Below, piece after piece: positions 55,774 to 64,000 of a DNA stretch of 64,000 nt; position 1 is the stretch's first letter, and each line of letters starts with the position of its first letter. This DNA is from Oscillospiraceae bacterium (lineage in GTDB: Bacteria; Bacillota; Clostridia; Oscillospirales; Oscillospiraceae), in contig SVMI01000006.1 in NCBI GenBank assembly GCA_015067495.1, positions 1 through 64,000 of the forward strand, read 5' to 3'. The position numbers and the translations under genes were made by a program. Under the pieces are notes generated by a model. That model ran no database searches and was not told the origin of the DNA. It saw nothing but the letters and a program-made list of their open reading frames with translations.

Positions 55774-58176
55774 ATGACTACAAATTATACAGTCGGCAAT
55801 ATGCCGATCTTAGCCCTGCGCGGACTTGCTGTGTTCCCCGATCAGACCGTTCATTTTGAAGTCGGTCGCATGAAGTCTGTCCTTGCCCTTGAAGAGGCAA
55901 TGAAGAAGGATCAGACCCTGCTGCTGATCCCGCAGCGGGACATTTCCAAGGATGACCCCGCTTTGGCGGATCTCTACCAAATCGGTACGGTTGCCAAAAT
56001 CAAGCAGATCCTGCGTGGTCAGGGCGAGACCATCCGTGTTCTCGTTGGCGGCATTTGCCGCGCCCGGATTCAGGAAATGACGCAGACGGAGCCCTATCTT
56101 TACGGTGTTGTGGCGTCCATCCCTGAAACGGAAGTGACGGAGAATCTCCGCGCCCGCGCCCTTCGCCGTGAGGCGAACTCTCTGTATGCCAATTACGTGG
56201 ATCTTTCTGAGCATCAGGCACAGCCCGTGCAGCTGAAGATGCTCGCTTCCGATAATTGCGGCTTCCTTGCAGACTCTATCGCCCAGAATTCCGGCATGGA
56301 GTTTAAGGATAAGATGAAGCTGCTGCTGCAGATGAATCCCGTCCGCCGTCTGGAGATCGCGGTCAGTTTGCTGCGGCAGGAGCTGGAGATGCTGCAGCTG
56401 GAGAGCGATATTCAGGAGCGTACCCGCTCCAACATCGATCAGCAGCAGCGGGACTATTATTTGCGTGAGCAAATGCGAGTCATCCGTGAGGAGCTGGGCG
56501 ATCAGGAGGACAACGAATTTGCGGAGTATCATAAGAAGATCCGCGCCCTGAAGCTGGGTGACGAGGTGGAGAGCAAGCTGCTGAAGGATCTGGAGCGCCT
56601 GCAGAAGCAGCCCTTTGGTTCGTCTGAAGGTGCGGTGCTGCGCAATTACCTCGATACCATTCTGGAGCTGCCGTGGAACATCAGAACCAAGGAGCGTATC
56701 GATGTTGCAGCCGCGAAAAAGGTACTGGAAAAGGACCATTTCGGGCTTGATAAGGTCAAGCAGCGCATTCTTGAAACCATCGCAGTCCGTCAAATGGCAC
56801 CCAACATGCCGCCGCAGATCATCTGCCTTGTTGGCCCTCCCGGCGTTGGTAAGACCTCTGTCGCTTACTCCATCGCCCGGGCACTGAACCGCAGAATGGC
56901 ACGGCTGTCCCTTGGCGGTGTCCATGATGAAGCGGATATTCGCGGTCACCGCAAGACCTATGTGGGCGCAATGCCCGGTCGTATCATGACTGCTCTCATT
57001 CAGGCGGGCAGCAGCAATACGCTTCTGCTTCTTGATGAAGTGGATAAGATGGGTTCCGATTATCGCGGCGACCCCAGCGCGGCACTTCTTGAGGTGCTGG
57101 ACAGCGAGCAAAACGGCTCTTACCGGGATAACTATCTGGAAGTTCCGTACGACCTTTCGGATGTGATGTTCATTGCAACCGCTAACACCCTCGATACCAT
57201 CCCGCGTCCGCTTCTGGATCGCATGGAGGTGATCGAGCTCGGTTCTTACACCGATGAGGAAAAGCTGATGATCGCAAAAAATCATCTGCTTCCAAAGCAG
57301 CTTTCCAAGCATGGTCTGAAAAAGACCCAGCTGCGTGTGACAGATGATGCCATCCGCGAGATCATCGTCTGCTATACCCGGGAATCCGGCGTTCGCAGGC
57401 TGGAGCGCTGCATCGCGGAGATCTGCCGGAAGGTGGATATGGAGCTTTTGAGCATCGAAAACGCAAAACGCATCACTGTTACCGCAGGCGCACTGGAGAA
57501 GTATCTCGGTACGAGAAAGTTCCTGCCTGACAGAATCCCCATGAGCGATCAGGTGGGTCTTGTCACGGGACTTGCGTGGACAAGCGTCGGCGGCGAGGTT
57601 CTGGAGGTCGAGGTCAACGTGATGGACGGAACCGGCAAGCTGGAGCTGACCGGCAATCTGGGCGATGTGATGAAGGAATCTGCCCATGCTGCCATGAGCT
57701 ATATCCGCGCAAATGCGGCGGTTCTCGGTATTGCTTCCGATTTCTACAAGACCAAGGACATTCATGTTCATTTCCCCGAGGGCGCTGTGCCGAAGGACGG
57801 TCCTTCTGCCGGTGTTACCGTGTGTACGGCAATGGTATCTGCTCTGACCGGCGTAACGGTTCGCAGAGATGTTGCCATGACCGGCGAGATATCCATCCGC
57901 GGTCGTGTACTGCCTATTGGCGGTTTGAAGGAAAAGACCATGGCGGCTCTGCGCCACGGCATTCGTACCGTCATCATCCCCAAGGACAACGAGCGTGACC
58001 TTGCGGATATTGATCCGACAGTTCGCAAAGCACTGAATTTTGTGTCGGCAAAGACCATTGATGCGGTGCTTGAAACGGCACTCAACCGCAGAAACAGTGA
58101 GATCGCACCCGCGTTGCTGGCGACCATTCCGAATGAAGTAAAGGGGAAGGGGAACAAGCCGGGCATCCGGCAGTGA
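55774..58176 (+). CDS. lon: ATP-dependent protease Lon
   Basis: This 800-residue LonA has an N-terminal substrate-binding domain (MPILALRGLAVFPDQTVHFE) and an AAA+ module with Walker A GPPGVGKTSVA. The C-terminal Ser-Lys protease domain has the catalytic Ser in PKDGPSAGVT and Lys in GGLKEKTMAALR. It degrades damaged and regulatory proteins. A GAAGGAG site selects the ATG at 55774. Order and length are normal for Clostridia. Confidence 0.97.
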   Translation: MTTNYTVGNMPILALRGLAVFPDQTVHFEVGRMKSVLALEEAMKKDQTLLLIPQRDISKDDPALADLYQIGTVAKIKQILRGQGETIRVLVGGICRARIQEMTQTEPYLYGVVASIPETEVTENLRARALRREANSLYANYVDLSEHQAQPVQLKMLASDNCGFLADSIAQNSGMEFKDKMKLLLQMNPVRRLEIAVSLLRQELEMLQLESDIQERTRSNIDQQQRDYYLREQMRVIREELGDQEDNEFAEYHKKIRALKLGDEVESKLLKDLERLQKQPFGSSEGAVLRNYLDTILELPWNIRTKERIDVAAAKKVLEKDHFGLDKVKQRILETIAVRQMAPNMPPQIICLVGPPGVGKTSVAYSIARALNRRMARLSLGGVHDEADIRGHRKTYVGAMPGRIMTALIQAGSSNTLLLLDEVDKMGSDYRGDPSAALLEVLDSEQNGSYRDNYLEVPYDLSDVMFIATANTLDTIPRPLLDRMEVIELGSYTDEEKLMIAKNHLLPKQLSKHGLKKTQLRVTDDAIREIIVCYTRESGVRRLERCIAEICRKVDMELLSIENAKRITVTAGALEKYLGTRKFLPDRIPMSDQVGLVTGLAWTSVGGEVLEVEVNVMDGTGKLELTGNLGDVMKESAHAAMSYIRANAAVLGIASDFYKTKDIHVHFPEGAVPKDGPSAGVTVCTAMVSALTGVTVRRDVAMTGEISIRGRVLPIGGLKEKTMAALRHGIRTVIIPKDNERDLADIDPTVRKALNFVSAKTIDAVLETALNRRNSEIAPALLATIPNEVKGKGNKPGIRQ

Positions 58177-58182
58177 GTGCTT

Positions 58183-58767
58183 ATGAACTTTCAGAAAGTC
58201 GAATTTCTTATCTCTGCGGCTTCTCCGAAGGATTTTCCCAAAACCCGTCTGCCCGAGATCGCCTTTGCGGGCAAATCCAATGTTGGAAAGTCCTCGGTGA
58301 TCAACCGTGTTTTGCAGCGCAAAAATTTTGCCAGGGTCGGTGAGAAGCCGGGCAAGACAGTCCATGTCAACTATTTTACGGTGGATCAGCAGTGCTATCT
58401 GGTTGATCTTCCGGGCTATGGCTTTGCCAAGGTCGCCCAGTCCGAAAAGGATCGCTGGAGCAGACTGATGGAGGACTATTTCGCCGCAAACCGCATTGAT
58501 CTTGGAGTCCTGATCGTTGACTACCGCCATCCGCCCACGAACAACGACATCACCATGGCACGTTGGTTTATCGACAGCGGATGCACCTTTGTGGTCGTTG
58601 CGAACAAGATGGACAAGCTCAAAAAGAGCGAGCTGGAGCCAAATCTGGAGACCATCCGTCAAGATCTGGAGCTGCCGGAGGATTGCATTGTCATTCCGTT
58701 CTCTGCCGAAAAGGGCAACGGACGGGATGAGCTGGTCAAGTGCATTCTTGCAGCAGTCAGCAAATAA
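58183..58767 (+). CDS. engB: ribosome biogenesis GTP-binding protein EngB (YsxC)
   Basis: This 194-residue GTPase is needed for 50S assembly. It has P-loop AGKSNVGKSS, the PGKTVHVNYF switch, DLPGYGFAK (G3) and NKMDKL (G4). It follows lon by 6 bp, the conserved order. The binding site is weak, so translation may depend on coupling with lon. Confidence 0.95.
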   Translation: MNFQKVEFLISAASPKDFPKTRLPEIAFAGKSNVGKSSVINRVLQRKNFARVGEKPGKTVHVNYFTVDQQCYLVDLPGYGFAKVAQSEKDRWSRLMEDYFAANRIDLGVLIVDYRHPPTNNDITMARWFIDSGCTFVVVANKMDKLKKSELEPNLETIRQDLELPEDCIVIPFSAEKGNGRDELVKCILAAVSK

Positions 58768-58772
58768 AAAAT

Positions 58773-58801
58773 GATCCGCATCCGGCTGTCGGATGCGGAT
58801 C
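58773..58801. terminator. bidirectional terminator between engB and the TSCPD gene
   Basis: A perfect 12-bp stem GATCCGCATCCG / CGGATGCGGATC with a 5-nt loop. Minus-strand continuation ATTTTTTATTT and plus-strand TTCAATTTTT suit both converging genes. Confidence 0.88.
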
Positions 58802-58809
58802 TTCAATTT

Positions 58810-59058
58810 TTACTTTGCAAGAGCTTCCTTCAGGGCGGTTGCCAGCTGATCGGGGCAGGAGGTGTTCTTCGGACCGCAGGTAGTGCCTTCCAGCCGGGCG
58901 ATGACATCCTCGACGCTCATGCCTTCAACCAGCGAGCAGATGCCTTTGAGGTTGCCGTTGCAGCCGCCGATGAACTGGACATTGGTCAGCTTGCCGTCTT
59001 CGATCTCGAAGAGAATTTCCCGGGAGCAGGTTCCCTTGGTGGTGTATGTATACTGCAT
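58810..59058 (-). CDS. TIGR03905 family TSCPD domain protein
   Basis: This 82-residue protein has a TSCPD domain: four cysteines in KGTCSREI, IGGCNGNLKGIC, GTTCG and NTSCPDQLA. TSCPD domains are found at the C-terminus of some ribonucleotide reductases and alone in small proteins. They probably bind a metal. A GGAAA-type site precedes the ATG. The function is unknown. Confidence 0.88.
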   Translation of the reverse strand: MQYTYTTKGTCSREILFEIEDGKLTNVQFIGGCNGNLKGICSLVEGMSVEDVIARLEGTTCGPKNTSCPDQLATALKEALAK

Positions 59059-59172
59059 TGCTGTTTTCCTTTCTGTTTTGAAATCCTTGTACTATCATTA
59101 TACAATGTCTGTCAATCCTTTTTGTTTGATTTTGGGTAAAAGGGTTATCCTATTAAATCAGGAGGGATAAAC

Positions 59173-59859
59173 ATGAAAAACGAAAAGGAAACCACCAGAA
59201 TTGAAGACCTTGGCGCGCAAATGTCCGACACCAAACAAGGCAACATCTACACCCTGACGATCATCGGTCAGATCGAGGGACATCAGGTGCTGCCGGAAAC
59301 CTGCAAAACCACAAAATACGAGCATATTTTGCCGCTGCTGGCAGGTATTGAGGAAAGTGACGACATTGACGGTCTTCTGCTGTTGCTCAACACCGTTGGC
59401 GGTGACATCGAGGCGGGTCTTGCCATTGCGGAAATGATCTCCGGCATGAAGAAGCCGACAGTTTCCCTTGTGCTGGGCGGCGGTCATTCCATCGGCATTC
59501 CGCTGGCGGTCTGTACGAAAAAGTCCTTTATCACACCCACAGCGAGCATGACCGTTCACCCGGTGCGTATGACCGGCTTGGTCGTAGGCGCGCCCCAGAC
59601 CTATCGATATTTCCATCGCATTCAGGAGCAGATCGCAGACTTTGTCACCGCAAACTCGAAGATCACGAAACAGGACTTTGAACATTATATGATGGCGACT
59701 GGAGAGATGGCGACGGATGTTGGTACGATTCTTTATGGGAAGGAAGCGGTGGCATCGGGCTTGATCGACAAGCTGGGCGGCTTGAGTGATGCGCTTGCGG
59801 CACTTCATAAGATGATCGAACGTAATCAAAAAGAGAAGCAGCCACCAAAGAAAGGATGA
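59173..59859 (+). CDS. tepA: ClpP-like peptidase of the TepA/YmfB family
   Basis: This 228-residue ClpP-fold serine peptidase, the TepA (translocation-enhancing) type, has the oxyanion NTVGGDIEAGLAIAEMI segment and a serine in GGGHSIGIPLA. It has the LLLLLNT strand typical of ClpP relatives. The gene lies upstream of ftsK/spoIIIE as in many Firmicutes. A GGAGGG site precedes the ATG. The catalytic triad looks intact, but peptidase activity is an inference. Confidence 0.92.
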   Translation: MKNEKETTRIEDLGAQMSDTKQGNIYTLTIIGQIEGHQVLPETCKTTKYEHILPLLAGIEESDDIDGLLLLLNTVGGDIEAGLAIAEMISGMKKPTVSLVLGGGHSIGIPLAVCTKKSFITPTASMTVHPVRMTGLVVGAPQTYRYFHRIQEQIADFVTANSKITKQDFEHYMMATGEMATDVGTILYGKEAVASGLIDKLGGLSDALAALHKMIERNQKEKQPPKKG

Positions 59860-59937
59860 TTTTTTTCATTCCGGGGTGGAAATTTGCGAAAAGATATGTT
59901 ATTATAAATTGAAATGTTATGTGAAGGAGGGATGGGC

Positions 59938-60774
59938 GTGGATTGGAACTGGCTGCACAGCCTTATTTTTGGTTTGATCGGCGGTTTTTTCGAGTTTTTG
60001 CCCGTCCCGACCGATGCACAGCAATATCTGGTAATGCGCATGAGCGGTATAGCAGAGCCGTATGGGATCTGTACACTTTGCGCACATTTGGGATGTTTGT
60101 TCGCGCTCTATTTTTCCTGTTACAGCAGAATTGCAAAGCTGCGCAGGGAAAATAAAATCGCATCCATCCCGATGCGCAAGCGGAAGCGTCAGCCCGACCC
60201 GGTGAGCCTGATGGAGAGCAAGCTTCTGCGTTTCGGAATCGTTCCCTTTGCCCTTACTGCGGTGGTCGCACCGCTGATCGCACCCTATTTCGGCAGGGAA
60301 TGGGTGCGGACGATCTTGCTGTTACTTAATGCTGCCATCATAATCGCACCGCAGTATTTCTCCGGTTCGAACAAAGATGCCCGCAGCTTATCGCCCTTGG
60401 ACTCCGTTCTGATCGGTCTGGGCGGCATTGTAGGCGCAATTCCCGGTGTTTCGAGCATTGCCGGTGCGCTTTCCGTTGCAAAAATAAGAGGAACTGATCA
60501 GCAATATTCACTGGATTTTGTCTACCTGCTGTTCATTCCGACAATGCTTGCGATGTGCGTTGCAGATGTTGTTCTGCTTGTTCTCGCCGGAGGGAGCGGA
60601 CTTGACGGTTGGGCATTTTTGCATGGTCTGCTTACCATGGTCAGTGCGGCGGCAGCTGCCTTTGGCGGTATTACATTTATGCGTTTTCTATCGGTGAAGA
60701 TCGGCTTCAGCGGTTTTGCTTATTACAGCGTAGGACTGAGCATGTTCACCTTTATTCTATATCTTATCGGTTAA
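59938..60774 (+). CDS. UppP-like membrane protein with altered active-site motifs
   Basis: This 278-residue protein with about seven hydrophobic segments has the overall outline of undecaprenyl-diphosphatase (UppP/BacA). However, the family motif E-x-LP-ISST-GH appears as EFLPVPTDAQQYL, and PGxSRSG as PGVSSIAG, so the key Ser/His and Arg are missing. It may be a transporter-like or non-catalytic relative. A GTG at 59938 is chosen because GAAGGAGG then lies 7 bp upstream; ATG codons at 59914 and 59932 fit less well. It lies between tepA and ftsK. Confidence 0.72.
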   Translation: MDWNWLHSLIFGLIGGFFEFLPVPTDAQQYLVMRMSGIAEPYGICTLCAHLGCLFALYFSCYSRIAKLRRENKIASIPMRKRKRQPDPVSLMESKLLRFGIVPFALTAVVAPLIAPYFGREWVRTILLLLNAAIIIAPQYFSGSNKDARSLSPLDSVLIGLGGIVGAIPGVSSIAGALSVAKIRGTDQQYSLDFVYLLFIPTMLAMCVADVVLLVLAGGSGLDGWAFLHGLLTMVSAAAAAFGGITFMRFLSVKIGFSGFAYYSVGLSMFTFILYLIG

Positions 60775-60789
60775 TTGAGGAGGTACTTT

Positions 60790-63462
60790 ATGGCGGAAAA
60801 GAAAAAGACACAAGCGCAGAAGGCTGCGTCTGCCAGGAAGTCCGTTGCTGCACGGAAGGATACAAAGGATACAGAATCCAAGCGCAGCAAGAAAGCAGAG
60901 AAGGTCGAAGCAGAGAAGAAGACCAACATCCCGGTTCGCCTTATTACGGCTGCTGTCGCACTGTGTGCCTTTTTGATCTTCCTTTTTGCGGCACTTTATC
61001 CTGATGCGTTGTTCTTCGGGTTCTGGCAGAAGTACATCATTCTGCCGCTGTTTGGTCAGGTGGCATTTTATGTGGCGATTCCTGCCCTGCTGTACTTATT
61101 TATCATCCAGGCATTCAGCCGCAAGCAGCCGGTGATCCAGCGCAGTATTTGCCTGATCGCATTTGTTTTGATTTGCGGTTGCATCTCCCAGATCGGTATG
61201 CGTGATGACCATCTGCCCACAGGCTTCGGCGCGCTGTTGAAAGCACTGATCGACGGCAGCTACATTGGCGAGACTGCCGGTTTGATCTGCGGCAGCATCG
61301 GTTTGCTGCTGAAGCGCTGTTTCTCGGTCGTGCCGTCGTATATCATCTTGATCGTCGCGGCACTGCTGACGCTGCTTGCCTCGTTCCGAATCACGGTATT
61401 CAGCCTGATCCGCGCCATCCAGAACCGCCCCAGAGGCGACTGGGAGGACGAGGAGGAAGAAATTGAAGACCCTGCAGCTGTTGTGGTCAATCACATTGCC
61501 AATAAGCATATAGCACATGTTGAGAATAAGCGTGCGCAGCAGCAGGCGGAGAGTGAACAGACAGATATTGACGTCCCCGTTGATGATGAGCCTGTTGCGC
61601 CTCCTGCGCGCAGACGCAAGACGACGAAAGCCGCAGACGACTTTATGAGCGAAGTGGAAGCGGATGTGGAAACCCCCGTTTCGGATGAGGGTATGGAAGG
61701 CGACGCGGATGTGGATCTGATCCTTGAGCAGAAAAAGCAGCCTGCACCGGCAAATACCTTCGATATTCCTGAAGTACCTGCAGAAATGACACCTTTTGAA
61801 AAAGAAGAGGCGGTCGAAGAAACGGTGCAGGATACAGTTCAGGAGGTTCTGGAGGAAAAGAAAACCAAGGTCACCGCGAAGGAAGCCAGGGATTCTGCTG
61901 CTGAGGTTGCCGCTGAGATCGAGCAGGCGCAGCAGATCCGTAAGCCGGAATACTGTTTCCCGCCCATCGATCTGCTCCGTCCCAGCGACCGAAACGCAAC
62001 AGATGCGACTGCTGAAATGCGGGAAAATACCCGCCGCTTAAATGAGACCCTTGCAAGCTTCAAGATCGAAGCGCGCATTATCAATGTTACCCGAGGTCCC
62101 AGCGTTACCCGCTATGAGGTGGAGCTTGATAAGGGTGTGCGCCTGAGCAAGCTCACCGGCTGTGCGGATGATATCGCACTGAGTCTTGGCGCATCCGGCG
62201 TTCGTATCGCCGCTGTTCCCGGTAAAATTTCTATCGTTGGCATCGAAGTGCCAAACCGTGCGGTGACGACGGTTTCCCTTCGTGATGTCATCGACTCCCC
62301 GGAATTTTCCCGCGCAAAGTCCAAGTCAACCTTTGCGGTGGGCAAGGACATCGGCGGTGCCTGCATCGTCGGCAACATCGCGAAGCTGCCCCATATGCTG
62401 ATCGCCGGCACCACCGGCTCCGGCAAATCCGTTTGCATGAACTCGATCATCATCAGCCTGCTTTATAAGGCAAGTCCTGATGATGTCAAGCTGATCATGG
62501 TCGACCCGAAGATGGTCGAATTGGGCATTTACAACGGCATTCCCCATCTGCTGATCCCGGTGGTCACCGATCCGAAAAAGGCGGCAGGCTCGCTGCAGTG
62601 GGCGGTTACCGAAATGATGCGCCGCTATAAGGCAATGTCCGATGCCGGCGTTCGTGATCTTGAGTCCTACAACAGCATTGTAGAGGCTGAGGGTGAAGGT
62701 ACAAAGCTTCCCCAGATCGTGGTCATCATCGACGAGCTGGCTGACCTGATGCTGGTGGCTGCCAAGGAAGTGGAAGAGTCTATCTGCCGCATTGCCCAGA
62801 TGGGTCGTGCATCCGGCATCCACCTGATCATCGCCACCCAGCGTCCCTCTGCGGATGTCATCACGGGCTTGATGAAGGCAAATATTCCCTCGCGAATTGC
62901 GTTTGCCGTCGCATCTGCGATGGAATCCCGCATCATTCTGGATACACAGGGTGCGGAAAAGCTGGTGGGCAAGGGCGATATGCTCTTTGCTCCTATCGGT
63001 GCAGGCAAGCCCATCCGTGTGCAGGGTTGCTTCGTCAGCGACCCGGAGGTGGAATCCATTGCCACCTACGTCAAGGAGCATTGTATTACTGACTATGACC
63101 AGACGGTTATGGATGATATTGAACGCAAGGCACTTCAGACGGGCAATGGCAAAGCAACTGTTTCCGATCCCGATCCCTCGCCGGACGAACTGGACGGCGA
63201 CGAAATGCTGCCGGCGGCGGTTGACGTCATCTTCGAAACGGGTCAGGCATCCGTATCCATGCTCCAGCGTCGCCTGAAGCTGGGCTACGCAAGGGCAGCC
63301 CGCATCGTGGACGAAATGGAAGAGAAGGGCATTGTCGGTCCCTATCAGGGCAGCAAACCGCGCACCATTCTGATCACGAAGGAGCAGTGGGAGGCGATGA
63401 AGTCCGGGCAGTCCGCCCAGATGGGCTTCGATGATCTTGAGGACGACGATGAGGATATGTAA
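60790..63462 (+). CDS. DNA translocase FtsK/SpoIIIE
   Basis: This 890-residue DNA translocase has a basic N-terminus and four membrane segments (about residues 50-225). An acidic linker of about 170 residues follows, then a motor domain with Walker A AGTTGSGKSVCMN and Walker B VVIIDELADLM. The C-terminal winged gamma domain (QASVSMLQRRLKLGYARAAR) reads KOPS-like DNA signals. It moves the chromosome through the division or sporulation septum. A GAGGAGG site selects the ATG at 60790. The long Glu/Ala/Val-rich linker is typical of the family. Confidence 0.96.
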   Translation: MAEKKKTQAQKAASARKSVAARKDTKDTESKRSKKAEKVEAEKKTNIPVRLITAAVALCAFLIFLFAALYPDALFFGFWQKYIILPLFGQVAFYVAIPALLYLFIIQAFSRKQPVIQRSICLIAFVLICGCISQIGMRDDHLPTGFGALLKALIDGSYIGETAGLICGSIGLLLKRCFSVVPSYIILIVAALLTLLASFRITVFSLIRAIQNRPRGDWEDEEEEIEDPAAVVVNHIANKHIAHVENKRAQQQAESEQTDIDVPVDDEPVAPPARRRKTTKAADDFMSEVEADVETPVSDEGMEGDADVDLILEQKKQPAPANTFDIPEVPAEMTPFEKEEAVEETVQDTVQEVLEEKKTKVTAKEARDSAAEVAAEIEQAQQIRKPEYCFPPIDLLRPSDRNATDATAEMRENTRRLNETLASFKIEARIINVTRGPSVTRYEVELDKGVRLSKLTGCADDIALSLGASGVRIAAVPGKISIVGIEVPNRAVTTVSLRDVIDSPEFSRAKSKSTFAVGKDIGGACIVGNIAKLPHMLIAGTTGSGKSVCMNSIIISLLYKASPDDVKLIMVDPKMVELGIYNGIPHLLIPVVTDPKKAAGSLQWAVTEMMRRYKAMSDAGVRDLESYNSIVEAEGEGTKLPQIVVIIDELADLMLVAAKEVEESICRIAQMGRASGIHLIIATQRPSADVITGLMKANIPSRIAFAVASAMESRIILDTQGAEKLVGKGDMLFAPIGAGKPIRVQGCFVSDPEVESIATYVKEHCITDYDQTVMDDIERKALQTGNGKATVSDPDPSPDELDGDEMLPAAVDVIFETGQASVSMLQRRLKLGYARAARIVDEMEEKGIVGPYQGSKPRTILITKEQWEAMKSGQSAQMGFDDLEDDDEDM

Positions 63463-63464
63463 TG

Positions 63465-63491
63465 AAACAGATTTGTTCTGTTTGATATTTT
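63465..63491 (+). terminator. weak terminator after ftsK/spoIIIE
   Basis: A 7-bp stem AAACAGA / TCTGTTT with a 5-nt loop is followed by GATATTTTT. A further CCGG/CCGG mini-stem lies downstream before the next start. Confidence 0.5.
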
Positions 63492-63536
63492 TACATCCCA
63501 TCCGGGCAAGCCGGAGGGACAGTAGGAGGAATTTTT

Positions 63537-64000
63537 ATGAATAATGCAAAAGTCAAACGTATGGCAGCCATCGGTTTGCTGATGGCGTTGGTGGTCGTAA
63601 TGCAGTTCGTCAGTGGCTTGATACCTTCGGTCAGCGGCTTTTCCATCTCGCTGGTACTCATTCCCGTTGTGTTGGGCGCGGCACTGTATGGACCTTATGC
63701 CGGTGCGATTTTGGGCACGACCTTTGGCGTGGTCGTGTTCATCAACTGCGTGACCGGCGCTGACATGGGCGGCGCGATGGTATTTCAGGCAAATCCTGTG
63801 CTGTGCTTTATCGTGGTCATCGCCAAGGGCGCACTTGCCGGTCTTGCATCGGGTGCTGTTTTTAAGCTTTTGAAGGACAAGAATACTTACCTTGCCATGC
63901 TGTGCGCAGCGATCGTCTGCCCGGTTGTGAACACCGGCGTGTTTGTTGCATGTATGTTTGCCTTCTTCATCGATGTGCTGAATGCATGGGCTGAAGGCGG
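63537..64000 (+). CDS. ECF transporter S component (3' end outside window)
   Basis: The reading frame is open from ATG 63537 (AGGAGG site 7 bp upstream) to the window end, 154 codons. The protein begins MNNAKVKRMAAIGLLMALVV and has five or so hydrophobic segments, with ISLVLIPVVLGAALYGPYAG and ALAGLASGAVFKLLK. These are typical of energy-coupling-factor substrate-binding subunits for vitamins. The vitamin cannot be named; no riboswitch was recognised in the 75-bp upstream gap. Confidence 0.82.
   Translation, partial: MNNAKVKRMAAIGLLMALVVVMQFVSGLIPSVSGFSISLVLIPVVLGAALYGPYAGAILGTTFGVVVFINCVTGADMGGAMVFQANPVLCFIVVIAKGALAGLASGAVFKLLKDKNTYLAMLCAAIVCPVVNTGVFVACMFAFFIDVLNAWAEG

Noticed and set aside
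55810-58806. A 998-codon open frame on the minus strand
   Set aside because: It is the exact antisense of lon and engB, has no binding site and an amino-acid makeup typical of a shadow frame in high-GC coding DNA.
63463-63536. A vitamin riboswitch before the ECF subunit gene
   Set aside because: Only about 75 bases are available and no TPP, FMN, cobalamin or folate core was recognised.

Overview
The window looks like chromosomal DNA from a Firmicute of class Clostridia, probably an Oscillospirales-type gut anaerobe of moderate GC. The reasons are the gene orders ylxM-ffh-rpsP-khpA-rimM-trmD, rplS-lepB-rbgA-rnhB-yraN, tig-clpP-clpX-lon-engB and tepA-ftsK/spoIIIE, a SpoIVFB-like M50 protease next to the TIGR03960/TIGR03936 pair, two-subunit Fe-S fumarase, strong GGAGG ribosome binding sites, and TTGACA-17-TATAAT promoters. 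No phage, insertion sequence or CRISPR array was seen. The class is well supported; the order is an inference.

Layout. 1-3.2 kb: the tail of an rRNA operon (5S), an A+T-rich NUDIX gene, and a leftward 2-hydroxyacid dehydrogenase/fumarase operon. 3.2-5.5 kb: small housekeeping genes, tRNA-Ser and a membrane protein. 5.5-16.9 kb: a metabolic island with lipoate ligase, a DeoR-type regulator and a probable seven-gene operon. That operon encodes a 2-oxoacid dehydrogenase complex (E2 with three lipoyl domains, E3, fused E1 alpha-beta), an MBL-fold protein, the MetV/MetF methylenetetrahydrofolate reductase pair and a SorE-like zinc dehydrogenase. 16.9-24.2 kb: dusB, an M23 peptidase, trmO, a zinc/manganese-type ABC transporter and small genes. 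24.2-27.8 kb: the SRP/ribosome maturation operon. 27.8-41.5 kb: TetR with two membrane proteins, ThrE, DegV, CopA with a fused CopZ, truA, an ArsC-like protein, an AGCS symporter, asnA, GH43 and LytTR/DUF3021. 41.5-46.5 kb: two tRNA-Pro genes around the spoIVFB-TIGR03960 operon, and a lipoprotein. 46.5-52.4 kb: rplS, signal peptidase, rbgA, rnhB, yraN, a dipeptidase, a decayed threonine synthase homologue and a phosphoesterase. 52.4-64 kb: trigger factor and proteases, then TepA, a UppP-like protein, FtsK/SpoIIIE and a partial ECF transporter subunit.

How genes work together. Lipoate ligase can charge the three lipoyl domains of the adjacent E2. The DeoR regulator probably controls its own gene and the dehydrogenase operon, because the same ATGTTAT/ATAACAT heptamers, spaced by about one helical turn, overlap both promoters. 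TetR lies between the two arms of a 12-bp inverted repeat and probably controls the divergent membrane-protein pair.

The most unusual signal is at the tRNA genes. All three tRNA loci (Ser-CGA at 4.7 kb, Pro-CGG at 41.9 kb, Pro-GGG at 45.8 kb) are followed by the same kind of compact cassette. It consists of an intrinsic terminator, an inverted copy of that tRNA's own T-arm, one to three perfect or near-perfect hairpins, and a direct copy (17-20 nt) of that tRNA's own 3' end. The Ser and Pro-CGG cassettes share an identical 33-nt core and a second hairpin with two compensatory base-pair changes and a conserved 6-nt loop. This resembles a family of tRNA-targeting palindromic mini-elements and is the best candidate for an undescribed system here.
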